This document shows, in pieces, positions 8,278-17,690 of a stretch of 64,000 nt of DNA. The stretch's first letter is position 1; each line of letters opens with the position of its first letter. The position numbers and the translations under genes are program-made. Where the stretch lies: the NCBI RefSeq assembly GCF_001038625.1, contig NZ_CP011803.1:930001-994000 (forward strand). Reading direction: 5' to 3'. The stretch comes from Clostridium carboxidivorans P7 (GTDB taxonomy: Bacteria > Bacillota > Clostridia > Clostridiales > Clostridiaceae). The notes beneath the pieces are model-generated. The model made no database searches. It was not told the origin of the DNA and saw only the letters and a program-made list of their open reading frames with translations.

Positions 8278-9261
8278 ATGAATCAAAGAAAAAAGCTATG
8301 CTTAGAAAAGATAGTAAACAGCAGCTATAACAATACTGCAGGTATAATTGTACTGAAAGACGGTAAAACATTATATGAAAATTACTTTAACGGATATACA
8401 GCTGCTAGCACCCTTCATGTTTTTTCAGTAACAAAAAGTATTATTTCCATATTGATTGGTATTGCCATAGATAAAGGTTATATCAAAAGCATAGATCAGA
8501 AAGTACTAAATTTTTTCCCTGATTATGAAGTTAAAAGAGGAGAAAAAACGATACAGAATGTTACACTTAAGGATATGCTGACTATGACAGCTCCGTATAA
8601 ATATGAGTCAGAACCCTATACAGAATATTTTACAAGCCATAACTGGGTAAATAGTGCACTTGATTTGTTAGGAGGTAAGGGAAAGATAGGAGAATTTAAA
8701 TACACTCCTGTTATAGGGCCAGATATTTTCTCTGGTATTCTTGTAAAAACAACTGGACAATCCGTGCTTGATTTTGCAACAGAAAACTTATTTTCACCAC
8801 TTGGCATTAATGTTTGTGGCAATGTAGTTTTTCATAATAAGGAGGAACAACTTGCCTGGTATGAAGAGAAAAATGTTAAGGGCTGGGTTGCCGATCCTCA
8901 AGGAGTAAATACGGCAGGATGGGGTCTTACCTTAACACCTATGGATATGGCAAAAATAGGACAGTTGTATTTAAATAAAGGAATATGGAATGGTAAACAA
9001 ATTGTACCCACATGGTGGATAGAGGAGAGTATAAAAGAACATAGTAAATGGGGCAAGCTGTCTTATGGCTATTTGTGGTGGATTATTGATCATAAAGAAC
9101 ATATCTATGCAGCTTTAGGAGATGGAGGAAATACGATTTATGTCAATACAAAGAAGAAAATGGTAGTTTCTGTTGCTTCTCTTTTTATGCCACAGGCTAA
9201 AGATAGAATAAAACTTATTAAAGAGTATATTGAACCAATGTTTGAGGATTGTGTTGTATAG
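8278..9261 (+). CDS. Serine hydrolase, class C beta-lactamase/EstB family
   Basis: A 327-residue penicillin-binding-protein-like hydrolase. The catalytic SxxK is Ser50-Val-Thr-Lys53 in HVFSVTKSI. A Tyr-containing second motif lies in TMTAPYKYES, and GDGGNTIYV near the C terminus takes the place of the KTG/HTG strand. There is no signal peptide, so the protein is cytoplasmic and more likely an esterase/amidase-like enzyme than a beta-lactamase. It is 30 bases behind the AraC regulator with its own AGAGGTG ribosome binding site. The substrate cannot be told from sequence. Confidence 0.88.
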   Translation: MNQRKKLCLEKIVNSSYNNTAGIIVLKDGKTLYENYFNGYTAASTLHVFSVTKSIISILIGIAIDKGYIKSIDQKVLNFFPDYEVKRGEKTIQNVTLKDMLTMTAPYKYESEPYTEYFTSHNWVNSALDLLGGKGKIGEFKYTPVIGPDIFSGILVKTTGQSVLDFATENLFSPLGINVCGNVVFHNKEEQLAWYEEKNVKGWVADPQGVNTAGWGLTLTPMDMAKIGQLYLNKGIWNGKQIVPTWWIEESIKEHSKWGKLSYGYLWWIIDHKEHIYAALGDGGNTIYVNTKKKMVVSVASLFMPQAKDRIKLIKEYIEPMFEDCVV

Positions 9262-9296
9262 TTTAAGCATAATGCGACTAACTGAATATAAAATAA

Positions 9297-9330
9297 AAAG
9301 GAATTGAAATAAAAACTTCAATTCCTCTTT
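9297..9330. terminator. Bidirectional terminator between serine hydrolase and aminotransferase
   Basis: Stem AGGAATTGAA / TTCAATTCCT with T runs on the plus strand and A runs before it, between convergent genes. Confidence 0.75.
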
Positions 9331-9380
9331 TATTTTGCAATAGCTGCAATTAATATTTCTAATTAAAAAATCTAAGATTA

Positions 9381-10580
9381 CTACTTTGTAGTTCTTCCTG
9401 GATATTTTTTTAATCCTTCTTTTAAAATATTCATGGATTTTAACAAATCAGACTCATTAAGAATATAAGCTATTCTAACTTCATCTATTCCACGTCCTTC
9501 TGTTTCATAGAAGCCATCTGCTGGTGCCATCATCAATGTTTCTCCATCAACATCAAATTCCTCTAAAAGCCAAATTACAAATTTTTCTGCATTATCTACT
9601 GGAAGTTTTACCATGTAATAGAAAGCTCCTTCTGGTTTTCTGCATACTACACCTTCCATGCTGCTAAGGGCTTCAAAAACTATGTCTCTTCTCTTTTTAT
9701 ATTCTTCATTAACTTCTTTTAGATAATTTTGTGGAGTTTTGTATAAAGCTGCTGCTCCTATCTGTTCTAATTCAGCAACAGATAATCTTACTTCACAAAG
9801 TTTAAAGGCATTTGTCATAAACTCTTTGTTTCTGCTTACGATCAAACCTACTCTAGCACCACAAGCACTATATCTTTTAGATATGCTGTCTATTATTATA
9901 ACATTATCTTCTATATCCTTTATAGTTCCAAAGCTTGCATAATCCAAATTATCATATACAAACTCTCTGTAAACTTCGTCAGATATTATAAATATACCTT
10001 TTTCTTTAGCAACAGAAGCTAATGTATTGATTTCTTCTCTTGTGTAAGCTGTTCCTGTTGGGTTTCCAGGATTTGATATTAGTATAGCTTTTGTTTTAGG
10101 AGTAATAATTTTTTCAATTTCAGCCTTTGAAGGAAGATGGAAACCTTCCTCAACCTTAGTGCTTATAGGAACAACATTTATTTCTAGCACTTGAAACATG
10201 CTCTTGTAATTTGCATAAAATGGTTCAGGAATAACTATGTCATCACCTTTATCAAATAATGACATAAGTGTGAATAATAAAGCTTCACTTCCACCATTAG
10301 TTACTAATATATCATCCTTTGAAAATTCCATACCATAATTTCTATAGTAAGGAATTACAGCATCAATTAATTCAGGTATTCCGTTAGATGGTGAGTAAGT
10401 TAAAATTTCACAATTAAAGTTTTTTACAGCATCAAAAAATTGTCTTGGTGTTGCTATATCAGGTTGTCCAATATTTAAATGGTAAACCTTTTTACCTTTT
10501 TCTTTAGCTTTATTAGCATATGGTATTAGTTTTCTTATTGGAGAGCACTCCATTGCAGTTATTCTGTCAGAAAATTTCAT
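9381..10580 (-). CDS. PLP-dependent class I aminotransferase (aspartate aminotransferase-like)
   Basis: A 399-residue fold-type I aminotransferase. The Schiff-base lysine is Lys235 in SISKRYSACGARVG, with Asp201 and Tyr204 (SDEVYREF) contacting the cofactor ring, NPGNPTG at 170-176, and a conserved substrate-binding GQPD (38-41). Transfers an amino group between an amino acid and a 2-oxo acid, probably aspartate or an aromatic/branched substrate; specificity cannot be fixed here. The start ATG follows a GAGGAGG site. It stands alone, convergent with the serine hydrolase gene. Confidence 0.93.
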   Translation of the reverse strand: MKFSDRITAMECSPIRKLIPYANKAKEKGKKVYHLNIGQPDIATPRQFFDAVKNFNCEILTYSPSNGIPELIDAVIPYYRNYGMEFSKDDILVTNGGSEALLFTLMSLFDKGDDIVIPEPFYANYKSMFQVLEINVVPISTKVEEGFHLPSKAEIEKIITPKTKAILISNPGNPTGTAYTREEINTLASVAKEKGIFIISDEVYREFVYDNLDYASFGTIKDIEDNVIIIDSISKRYSACGARVGLIVSRNKEFMTNAFKLCEVRLSVAELEQIGAAALYKTPQNYLKEVNEEYKKRRDIVFEALSSMEGVVCRKPEGAFYYMVKLPVDNAEKFVIWLLEEFDVDGETLMMAPADGFYETEGRGIDEVRIAYILNESDLLKSMNILKEGLKKYPGRTTK

Positions 10581-10707
10581 TTATAGTCTTCCTCCTCTTT
10601 AGCTATATAACACTTAATTTTATTAAGTGCTTATATGCTTTTATCTAGTGTTTTTTTCATAGCTATTAATTCAACTTTGGCACACATAAAATTCTTATGT
10701 AATAAAA

Positions 10708-11022
10708 GCATAATGCGACGAAACTTTTTTAGAGGACATTTGACAGAGGACAGAGGACAATGAAGGTGAGTTTTCCTCCTTACGTCAGAAAACTAATTTA
10801 TTTTTACGCTTGTTTTGCTAAAGCAAAACATTGATTTAGCAGTTAGCTAAAATCTATGATTTTCAGATAATTTTGTTTGCTTAGAAAGCATTTCTTAAAA
10901 ACAAAAAAACGTGAGTTTTTTTAAATTAAAGATTTTTCGTAGTGAAGTGGAGAAAAATCATCCTTCACTGTCCTTTGTCAATTGTCCTCTGTCCTCTGAA
11001 AAGAAGTTGCATCACATTATTT
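10708..11022. repeat. Fold-back MITE-like repeat, copy 2 (longest)
   Basis: Left end TAATGCGACGAAACTTTTTTAGAGGACA and right end the inverse of AATGTGATGCAACTTCTTTTCAGAGGACA extend the inverted repeat to about 55 bases. The left arm has an AGTTTTC / GAAAACT hairpin and the right arm a GATTTTTC / GAGAAAAATC hairpin, with a central TTTTGCTAAAGCAAAA dyad. It fills most of the gap upstream of the aminotransferase. Confidence 0.85.
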
Positions 11023-11237
11023 TTTAATTGCGAAAGTTGAGTAATTAATATATAGGGCTATGTTAAAATTTAAACGTATTTTGTTAACCTTTTCACTGTT
11101 TTATTATATTACTCTAAAAAGTCAAATGCAATAGTTTCATGAATATTTTGTTTCATTTGTATCATTTCTGAACTTATACAATTATTGAATTTACATTTAT
11201 GAATTTTTTTATTTATATGATAAACTTACTCAATAGA

Positions 11238-11273
11238 TAAAAAGCCAATACCTAACAACTAGGCATTGGCTTA
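11238..11273 (-). terminator. Terminator of the chemoreceptor gene
   Basis: Minus strand AAGCCAATGCCTA / TAGGTATTGGCTTTTTATC, a stem with a T run just after the chemoreceptor stop. It is closely similar to the hairpin at 4686. Confidence 0.8.
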
Positions 11274-11306
11274 AAATTTCTAAAAAGTTTTTTAAGAAAC
11301 TTATTA

Positions 11307-13388
11307 TTAGTTTAATTTGAAGATTTTTATTGATTCATTAAGAGTGGAGGACATTTTATTTAAGTCTTCTGCCAGTGCTGTTACTTCCTCCATAGCTGCA
11401 TTTTGTTCTTCTGTTATAGCTGAAACATGCTCAGAAGATGCTGATAGAGTTTCAGATACTTTTGCTGCATCTTCCATAAGTATAAGTAGTTGATCTCTAC
11501 TAACAAGTACATTATCAAGGCTGGATGCAGTAGTAATAATTTTGTTTACTACATCTTGAATTTTTGAGGAAATTTCATTAAAGGTTTCACCAGTATATTT
11601 AACTGCATCATTTTGTTTTTTTACTACAAGTTCTGCTTGAGTTATGGCCTCTTTGGCTTTATTAACATCCTTTTGAACATTGGATATAATATCTTTAACA
11701 TTGTTACTTGAGGAAGCAGTATCTTCTGATAACTTCCTAACCTGATCAGCAACTACAGAGAATCCTTTTCCAGCGTCCCCAGCTCTTGCAGCTTCTATAG
11801 CAGCATTTAAAGCTAAAAGATTAGTTTGTTCTGAAATTGAAGTTATAGTATCTGCTATATTTCCTATTACATTAGCTTTTTCGCTTAGAGAATTTACAAC
11901 TACTGCTATATTGTTTATAGAATTATTATTTTCTTTTGCAGCAGTTTCTAAGCTGCCAATAATATTAACTCCTTTAGTGCTGACAGTATATATTTTTTCA
12001 GCAGACATCTTTCCTTCGTTCATATAATTGGTCATGATAGAAATTTCGTCTGACAATTTTGTAGTTGTATCAAGTCCAGTAATAGAATTTGAAGTTTGTT
12101 TTTCAGCAGCAGCAGCAACATCTGAAATATTTAAGGTAACTTGGTCAATAGATTGAGAAGTTGCATCAGTGTTAATTGCTAAAGTTTTAGCTGAATCTGT
12201 TACAAGGTTTGAAGTATTGCTTATATTGTTAATAAGATCCCTAATTTGAGATACCATACAATTAAAGTTGTAGCTTAAGTTGCCAATTTCGTCTTCACTT
12301 TTATGGTTACATTTAACTGTTAAGTCTCCTTCAGATGCCCTTTTCATTAAATCTACTAGTTCAAGAATGGGTTGTGTAAATTTTTTAGCCAACAAATATA
12401 TTAATATGGCAATTAGTATTAATAATCCTAAGGCTATAAAAGTATTCTTAAGTTGAGTAGATTTTAGTACTGACATAGCGTAGGCTTTGTTTTCAACTGT
12501 TACTACTGCCCAACTTTGTGATTGACCAGGAAGCTTTATTGTAGTATAGGCACCTAACATTTCTTTTTTATTATTATCTGAGTATTCAACAACACCAGAT
12601 TCTCCCTTTAGTGCTTTTCCAACGGTTTCTTTAAGGGTTTGAGGAATAGCTATATCTTCAAGCTTAGTTTTTAGATTTCCTGATGCATCTTTTTCTACAT
12701 TACCAGAGGCATCTTTAACTAATACTGTTTTTTTCAAAGTTTTATAATTATAAAGTTCTGAAACTTGAGTTTTATCAGGATGAGCAATTACAACACCTTC
12801 ACTATCCAAAATAAATGAGTAGACATTTTTACCATCCGAATACTTGTCCACAAGTTTTTGTAATTCATTTAATTTAAGATCGGCTCCAAATATTCCTAAC
12901 ATATTAGAATTTTTATCAAAAATTGGGTGAAATATTGAAGTCACAGCCATATTTCCACTTGCAGAGTAATAAGATTTACTGACAAAAGGTTTTTTATCCT
13001 TCATCATTTGAGTAAACCACCATCTATTAGATCTATCTCCTAATTCTCCAGAGGAACGAGCTGTTTGTTTCCCAGAAGTATTTTGAATATAAAGTAAGTC
13101 AAAATAAGGATTCTTAGCTAAAGCGTTTGTAAGCATTTCTTTCTGATTTTCCTGATTGAAATCAATAGTTGTTTTGTTTTGGGCCATTTCTTCAGTAAGT
13201 GTGTAGGCTTTATCTATAAAATCCTTAACACCATCAGATATTGTAGATGAAAGTTTTTTGTTGTTATCGATTACGTTAGAAGATATACTGCTGGAAAAAT
13301 AGTAATAACATACAAAATTAGTAATTAGAACTGGTAATAATACTAATAATACTGCAAAAGTAATTAATTTGTTTTTAATAGATTTCAT
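11307..13388 (-). CDS. Methyl-accepting chemotaxis protein with dCache sensor
   Basis: A 693-residue transmembrane chemoreceptor. First membrane segment about 8-30; extracytoplasmic double-Cache-type sensor about 35-305 (motifs [24 protein letters not shown] and [12 protein letters not shown]); second membrane segment about 317-337; HAMP about 338-392; then the methylation and signalling helices, with the invariant tip [18 protein letters not shown] and [12 protein letters not shown]. It signals through CheW/CheA to the flagellar motor. The ligand is unknown; the dCache fold often binds amino acids or organic acids. Start ATG has an AAAGGAGAA site. Monocistronic. Confidence 0.95.
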   Translation of the reverse strand: MKSIKNKLITFAVLLVLLPVLITNFVCYYYFSSSISSNVIDNNKKLSSTISDGVKDFIDKAYTLTEEMAQNKTTIDFNQENQKEMLTNALAKNPYFDLLYIQNTSGKQTARSSGELGDRSNRWWFTQMMKDKKPFVSKSYYSASGNMAVTSIFHPIFDKNSNMLGIFGADLKLNELQKLVDKYSDGKNVYSFILDSEGVVIAHPDKTQVSELYNYKTLKKTVLVKDASGNVEKDASGNLKTKLEDIAIPQTLKETVGKALKGESGVVEYSDNNKKEMLGAYTTIKLPGQSQSWAVVTVENKAYAMSVLKSTQLKNTFIALGLLILIAILIYLLAKKFTQPILELVDLMKRASEGDLTVKCNHKSEDEIGNLSYNFNCMVSQIRDLINNISNTSNLVTDSAKTLAINTDATSQSIDQVTLNISDVAAAAEKQTSNSITGLDTTTKLSDEISIMTNYMNEGKMSAEKIYTVSTKGVNIIGSLETAAKENNNSINNIAVVVNSLSEKANVIGNIADTITSISEQTNLLALNAAIEAARAGDAGKGFSVVADQVRKLSEDTASSSNNVKDIISNVQKDVNKAKEAITQAELVVKKQNDAVKYTGETFNEISSKIQDVVNKIITTASSLDNVLVSRDQLLILMEDAAKVSETLSASSEHVSAITEEQNAAMEEVTALAEDLNKMSSTLNESIKIFKLN

Positions 13389-13723
13389 AGAATATTCTCC
13401 TTTAAAATTAATGTTTATAAGGGGGAATTATCTTATACCATATTTGTCTGCTTTTATAAAATATTTTAACATAACTAAATGAAACCTTCTAGTATTATTA
13501 TGATAATATATTACAAAATAACTTAAAATTTTTAAAAAAATTATAATGTCCCAAAAACAGGGTATAAATTGAATTTGCAACAATTTGTGTAAAAGTTGGA
13601 GTAAACAAAGTTTAATATAAACAAATATTTAAAAGTTATACCAATGCTATTATAGTTAACCAAAACTTGTTATAATTATAAAAAGATTTATTATGAATTA
13701 TACTTTTACAGGAGGAGATAACC
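13389..13723. other. Divergent promoter spacer, no gene
   Basis: About 335 AT-rich bases between the divergent chemoreceptor and the 116-aa gene. A TTGTTATAATTATAAAAAG stretch near 13667-13685 could serve as a -10 region for the rightward gene. No repeat or RNA is recognised. Confidence 0.4.
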
Positions 13724-14074
13724 ATGGAAGAAGCAGGTAAGATATTGTCAGAAGAACAAAATGAAATGAGGTCAAGACTAGACAAGGCATTACAAGCATT
13801 TAAAGGAAAACAAATTACAATAGATACTAATGAGGACATAATGACAAATCAGCTATATGAAAAATTTGATTATAATTTCTTTAAAAATTGTGAAGAAGAA
13901 GCTTTGCTGGATTTTCAAGATGAAGATAATGATTCTACTCCTACCATTTGTATAAATATAGATGATATTTGTAGTGTTAAAATTGATGAAGATGTGGATA
14001 CACATTATGTCAAGGAGATAGAAATTGAACTTAAAAATAAATTTGTAATGAATTTAAAAAATTATTTTCTTTAA
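13724..14074 (+). CDS. Hypothetical acidic protein, 116 aa
   Basis: Unrecognised small soluble protein with a strong AGGAGGAGAT ribosome binding site. It is rich in Asp and Glu, with a predicted helix in the first 30 residues and a hydrophobic-alternating C-terminal half (TICINIDDICSVKI). No signal peptide, membrane segment or known motif. It lies 300 bases ahead of the ECF sigma gene and probably has its own promoter. Confidence 0.65.
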   Translation: MEEAGKILSEEQNEMRSRLDKALQAFKGKQITIDTNEDIMTNQLYEKFDYNFFKNCEEEALLDFQDEDNDSTPTICINIDDICSVKIDEDVDTHYVKEIEIELKNKFVMNLKNYFL

Positions 14075-14294
14075 CATGTATTTTTACAGTAAAGTTTTAA
14101 AAGGAGTTGTTCATAACTGCTTGTTATATTTAATAAACTTTTTAAGATATCATATTATTCAGAAATGGATTTTATGGTATCTTTATTTTGTAATTAATTT
14201 ACAAAATTCAATTTATAGCATTGTGTTAAAGTATAATGAAAATAAAGTTAGTTTTACAGATTATAAAAAAATTTAAATTTAAGTGAAAATAAAA

Positions 14295-14320
14295 TGAACC
14301 ATTTAGTATATATATCCATC
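14295..14320 (+). promoter_or_regulatory. Candidate ECF-type promoter of the sigma/anti-sigma operon
   Basis: GAACC (14296-14300) and CATC (14317-14320) are separated by 16 bases, similar to the GAAC...CGTC pattern that ECF sigma factors recognise. Autoregulation of the sigma gene 60 bases downstream would be typical, but the -10 match is imperfect. Confidence 0.3.
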
Positions 14321-14378
14321 TAATTAGTGTAAAGCAAAAAAGTAGCGCTACAGTTTGCAAAGAAAGGTAGGAAGTCAA

Positions 14379-14861
14379 TTGAATAAAGAAACATTTATAG
14401 CTAATGTCCTTGAAGCTGAATCTACTTTATATCATGTATCTAAATCAATTTTGACTCATGATCAAGATTGTGAGGATGCAGTTCAAGGGGCAATTTTAAA
14501 AGCCTATGATAAAATAGATACACTTAAAAAAGAACAATATTTTAAAACATGGTTGATTAGGATACTCATAAATGAATGCTATGATTTAAAACGCAAAGAG
14601 TACCCCGAGGTACCTTATGAAGAATACTTTGAGTCTGCTAAGGCTGAGGATAGAAAGGACTATAGTGAATTATATTTTGCCATTCGCAATTTACCAGAAC
14701 GTATTCGTGTTACAATTGTTCTTTATTATGTAGAAGGATATTCAGTAGAAGAAATTAAACAGATTTTAGAAATACCTTCAGGAACTGTAAAAAGTAGATT
14801 GGCAAAAGGACGAAAATTATTAAAAATAAAGTTAGAGAATATGGAGGCAATTTATGAGTAA
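14379..14861 (+). CDS. ECF-family RNA polymerase sigma factor
   Basis: A 160-residue extracytoplasmic-function sigma factor. Region 2 covers about 10-75 (CEDAVQGAILKAYDKI, then FKTWLIRILINECYDLKR), and region 4 about 100-155 (LPERIRVTIVLYYVEGYSVEEI, with the HTH PSGTVKSRLAKGRKLLK). I choose TTG 14379 because it follows GGTAGGAAG at suitable spacing and gives the usual ECF N terminus; an upstream TTG at 14355 overlaps that site. The stop overlaps the anti-sigma start by 8 bases, which indicates translational coupling. Directs transcription of an envelope-stress type regulon, identity unknown. Confidence 0.92.
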   Translation: MNKETFIANVLEAESTLYHVSKSILTHDQDCEDAVQGAILKAYDKIDTLKKEQYFKTWLIRILINECYDLKRKEYPEVPYEEYFESAKAEDRKDYSELYFAIRNLPERIRVTIVLYYVEGYSVEEIKQILEIPSGTVKSRLAKGRKLLKIKLENMEAIYE

Positions 14862-15630
14862 TTATGATTGGAATAGAGTCTTTCCAGATACACCTGAAAG
14901 TTTTAAAAATAAGGTAAGTGCAACGTTAAATAGTTTACCAGATAAAAAGGAGATTGATAAAATGGAAAATGTTAAAATGTTCAAAAAAGGATCAATTAGG
15001 AAAAAAATTATAGGTGCATTAGTAGCTACTATGGTAATAGGAACAACTGTATTTGCTGCAGGAAAAGTAACTTCTATAACTTCAAGTTCAAGTAGTAAAC
15101 CAACATATACTACTATACCTACAGTAGAACAAGTGAAGAAGGATTTTAAATCTAATCCTAAATTAGTTAATAAATTTGATAACGGATATACTTTTGTAGA
15201 TGGAAGTATTGTAAATAATAAAGGAACTGATGATAAAGGCAATTTTGCAGGAAAAACAAAATCACTTGATTTTACTTATTCAAAAGGAAATGATAAATTA
15301 AATCTTTATATAGAAAATGGAAGGTTAGGTGAAAGATCAAAGAAGGAGACTGTTGTTGCTAATTATAATGGTATAGATTTATATTATTGTTCATATGCTG
15401 ACAAATTTGAGCCAGAAAATTATAAAATGACAGAACAAGATAAAAAGGATAAATTATCTGGTAAATATGTATTTAGCTTTGGATCTGATTCTGATAAGGA
15501 AAAAATCTCTCAAGTTCAATCTTTAAATTGGATGCAAGATGGAATTTACTATTCTTTCTTAGGAATTGATTCTAATGCATCAAAAGATGAATTAGTTAAA
15601 ATGGCGCAACAGGTTATAAGTACCAAATAA
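14854..15630 (+). CDS. Membrane anti-sigma-like protein
   Basis: A 258-residue protein with a cytoplasmic N terminus (about 1-48), one membrane segment (about 49-68) and an extracytoplasmic C-terminal domain of about 190 residues starting with a Ser/Thr-rich linker. The coupling to the ECF sigma gene (8-base overlap) and this topology argue that it holds the sigma factor inactive until an envelope signal. A classical zinc anti-sigma HxxxCxxC motif is absent, so the binding mode differs from RsiW/RsrA. The outer domain resembles DUF4367-like sensors only loosely. Confidence 0.8.
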   Translation: MSNYDWNRVFPDTPESFKNKVSATLNSLPDKKEIDKMENVKMFKKGSIRKKIIGALVATMVIGTTVFAAGKVTSITSSSSSKPTYTTIPTVEQVKKDFKSNPKLVNKFDNGYTFVDGSIVNNKGTDDKGNFAGKTKSLDFTYSKGNDKLNLYIENGRLGERSKKETVVANYNGIDLYYCSYADKFEPENYKMTEQDKKDKLSGKYVFSFGSDSDKEKISQVQSLNWMQDGIYYSFLGIDSNASKDELVKMAQQVISTK

Positions 15631-15669
15631 ATAGAGTTCTTGGATAGTTAGATTTTGTATATAAAGCAT

Positions 15670-15707
15670 TAGCCATAATGAATTTTAAGGTCATTATGGC
15701 TTTCTTT
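15670..15707 (+). terminator. Terminator of the sigma/anti-sigma operon
   Basis: Stem AGCCATAATGA / TCATTATGGCT followed by TTCTTTATT. Confidence 0.8.
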
Positions 15708-15759
15708 ATTCAGTTCTTCAGATATGATAAATATTTTAATTATTTTCGCAAATATTTAC

Positions 15760-15790
15760 TTGACCTTAAGTTTGCTTCAGGGCTTATAAT
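15760..15790 (+). promoter_or_regulatory. MerR-type promoter with 19-bp spacer, upstream of merR gene
   Basis: TTGACC (15760-15765) and TATAAT (15785-15790) are separated by 19 bases, the overlong spacer typical of MerR-controlled promoters. The spacer has CCTTAAGTTTGCTTCAGGG. The same design recurs at 16485. Confidence 0.6.
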
Positions 15791-15855
15791 TATATATTGC
15801 AAATATTTAAAGATAATAGTTGTGAAAATATATATATTTCTGGGAGGAACCATAT

Positions 15856-16263
15856 ATGAACATAAAAGAAGCTGCAAGGATAACGGGTATTTCTATTGAT
15901 AATCTTCGTTACTATGAAAGAATAGGTTTAATTCCTGAAGTTCCAAGAACTGCATCTGGAATCAGAAATTATGATGAAATGTCATTACATTGGATAGAAT
16001 TTGCTATGCACTTTAAAAGAGCAGGAATGCCGTTAGATTCAATTACTGAATACATTCAATTAGCTTTAAAGGGCGAAGCAACAAAGGAAGCCAGGAGGGA
16101 AATTCTCTTAGAGACGAAAGAAAATTTGGAAGAAAAAATGAGTGGGATACAGGAAAGTTTGGATGCTATTAATTATAAGCTGGATAATTATGACAAGAAA
16201 TGTGAATCTGTTACCAAAGAATTAATAAAAGAGTGGAAAACAAGTAAACACAAAGAGAAATAA
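15856..16263 (+). CDS. MerR-family transcriptional regulator
   Basis: A 135-residue regulator. Residues 1-70 are the MerR winged HTH (EAARITGISIDNLRYYERIGLIP and the wing RTASGIRNYDE), followed by a coiled-coil dimer helix (about 78-120). The C-terminal effector part is short and contains one Cys near residue 117, so sensing of electrophiles or aldehydes as in the AdhR/NmlR group is possible. Start ATG has a GGGAGG site. Promoters with 19-bp spacers lie upstream of this gene and of the flavoprotein operon that follows, so it probably controls both. Confidence 0.9.
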   Translation: MNIKEAARITGISIDNLRYYERIGLIPEVPRTASGIRNYDEMSLHWIEFAMHFKRAGMPLDSITEYIQLALKGEATKEARREILLETKENLEEKMSGIQESLDAINYKLDNYDKKCESVTKELIKEWKTSKHKEK

Positions 16264-16415
16264 TATAATAAGTACCAATACTGAAAGGTATTAAAGTAAA
16301 TTCCTCTTTATGATTTGTATAGATACAGGAGATTGCGAAAAAATAGGTATTTTTGCTGATAGCTCGTGGAATTTCATCTGCGGTTTAGTGGAATCTATAG
16401 AATACCTTTTATCAT

Positions 16416-16449
16416 ATCCTCCTACAATGCGATCATAAGGAGGATTTTT
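16416..16449 (+). terminator. Terminator after the merR gene
   Basis: Stem ATCCTCCT / AAGGAGGAT followed by TTTTTG, about 150 bases after the stop. The spacer from 16264 to 16415 holds nothing I recognise. Confidence 0.65.
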
Positions 16450-16484
16450 GTAATGTTTTTTATGAAGAAAATTTAAAAAAGTAC

Positions 16485-16515
16485 TTGACTTTGAGTTAAC
16501 TTAAGGGTTTATAGT
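16485..16515 (+). promoter_or_regulatory. MerR-type promoter of the flavoprotein/aldo-keto reductase operon
   Basis: TTGACT (16485-16490) and TATAGT (16510-16515) are 19 bases apart. The spacer TTGAGTTAACTTAAGGGTT contains a GTTAAC-centred dyad, as in targets of MerR-family aldehyde sensors. Confidence 0.7.
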
Positions 16516-16569
16516 CAATATATCAGGAAAAATGATATAGATAAATATGTTTAAAGGAGAAAAATATTT

Positions 16570-17106
16570 ATGAAGATAACAGTAATAACAGGAAGTCCAC
16601 ATAAGAAAGGTACCACTGCTTTATTGGCAGATAACTTCATTGCAGGAGCTACAGAAGCTGGACACGATGTATATCGTTTTGATGCAGCATTTCAGGATGT
16701 AAAACCGTGTCTTTCATGTGGATATTGTGAAAGCCATAAATCTGAATGTGTATATAAGGACTCCATGCGTGAACTCAATGAAAAACTATTTGAATCAGAT
16801 GTTGTAGTATTTGTAACTCCGATTTACTATTACACCATGTCTGCGCAAATTAAAGCTGTAGTTGATAGATTCCATGCAAATAATGCAAAACTGTCAGGAA
16901 ATAAAAAAGCTATGATTTTTGCAGCTGCCTATGGAGCAGATGATGGAACTATGGAAGGGCTCCAAAAAACCTATGAAGCTATCCTTCGCTATTTGAATTG
17001 GAAAGATACAGGTGTATTGTTTGCAAAAGGATGTCCCACAAGAGAAAGCATTGAAGAGACAGGTTATTTACAGCAGGCGTATGAGATGGGTAAAGCCTTA
17101 GTATAA
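16570..17106 (+). CDS. Iron-sulfur flavoprotein-like NAD(P)H-dependent FMN reductase
   Basis: A 178-residue flavodoxin-fold redox protein. The FMN phosphate loop is TGSPHKKGTT (7-16). A compact Cys cluster Cys47-x2-Cys50-x2-Cys53-x6-Cys60 matches the CX2CX2CX4-7C signature that binds a 4Fe-4S cluster in iron-sulfur flavoproteins (Isf). TPIYYYTMSAQIKAVVDRF is the usual flavin-side loop. It probably passes electrons between ferredoxin-like donors and small acceptors. First gene of the MerR-controlled operon, followed by a flavodoxin (29 bases) and an aldo/keto reductase. Confidence 0.88.
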   Translation: MKITVITGSPHKKGTTALLADNFIAGATEAGHDVYRFDAAFQDVKPCLSCGYCESHKSECVYKDSMRELNEKLFESDVVVFVTPIYYYTMSAQIKAVVDRFHANNAKLSGNKKAMIFAAAYGADDGTMEGLQKTYEAILRYLNWKDTGVLFAKGCPTRESIEETGYLQQAYEMGKALV

Positions 17107-17135
17107 TGAAATAATTATGATTGGAGGTAATTAAT

Positions 17136-17621
17136 ATGTCTAAAAATATACTTATTGCATATTTCACACATTCAGGAAATACTGGCATAATAGCAAATCT
17201 TATTCATAATATTGTTGGAGGGATTACTTTTGAAGTACAACCAGAAGTTTCCTATTCTAATTCCTATAACATGGTTGTGGAACAGGCAAAGAAAGAAATT
17301 AAAGCTGGTTATAAACCAGTTCTTAAAACGAACCTTGACAGCATTGAAGTTTATGATACTGTATTTGTTGGTTCTCCCAACTGGTGGAGTACTATAGCAC
17401 CTCCCATTGCGACGTTCTTGTCCGATCATGATTGGTCAGGAAAAACCATAGTGCCTTTTTGTACTCATGGCGGCGGCGGTCAGGCACAGGTCATAAAAGA
17501 TATTGCCAAGCTTTGTCCTGGAGCAGCAGTGTTAGACGGTTTTGATGTGTACGGTAGTGGCTCGGCAGGAGACACACAGGCCCAAATATCAGCATGGCTG
17601 CATAAAATCTCAGTTATCTAG
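17136..17621 (+). CDS. Flavodoxin
   Basis: A 161-residue flavodoxin-fold protein. The FMN phosphate-binding loop is THSGNT (near residues 10-15), and GSPNWWSTIAPPIATFL and CTHGGGG form the later FMN loops. ATG 17136 is preferred over the upstream TTG 17121 because GGAGG lies directly before it. This is the type sometimes annotated flavodoxin/NAD(P)H dehydrogenase (quinone)-like that accompanies aldo/keto reductases in clostridia. Likely electron carrier for the neighbouring Fe-S aldo/keto reductase. Confidence 0.88.
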   Translation: MSKNILIAYFTHSGNTGIIANLIHNIVGGITFEVQPEVSYSNSYNMVVEQAKKEIKAGYKPVLKTNLDSIEVYDTVFVGSPNWWSTIAPPIATFLSDHDWSGKTIVPFCTHGGGGQAQVIKDIAKLCPGAAVLDGFDVYGSGSAGDTQAQISAWLHKISVI

Positions 17622-17690
17622 TAGGCTATATTGGGGGCATCATTGGTAAATTATTATAAGGCAAAGTAAAGAATAGAGGAGAGAAAAATA

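Noticed and set aside
14076..14276. Open frame of 66 codons after the acidic hypothetical gene
   Set aside because: No ribosome binding site, hydrophobic AT-driven composition, and it begins right at the preceding stop. Looks like chance in AT-rich DNA.
15678..15899. Open frame overlapping the merR start
   Set aside because: It runs through the terminator of the sigma operon and the MerR promoter, and lacks a ribosome binding site.
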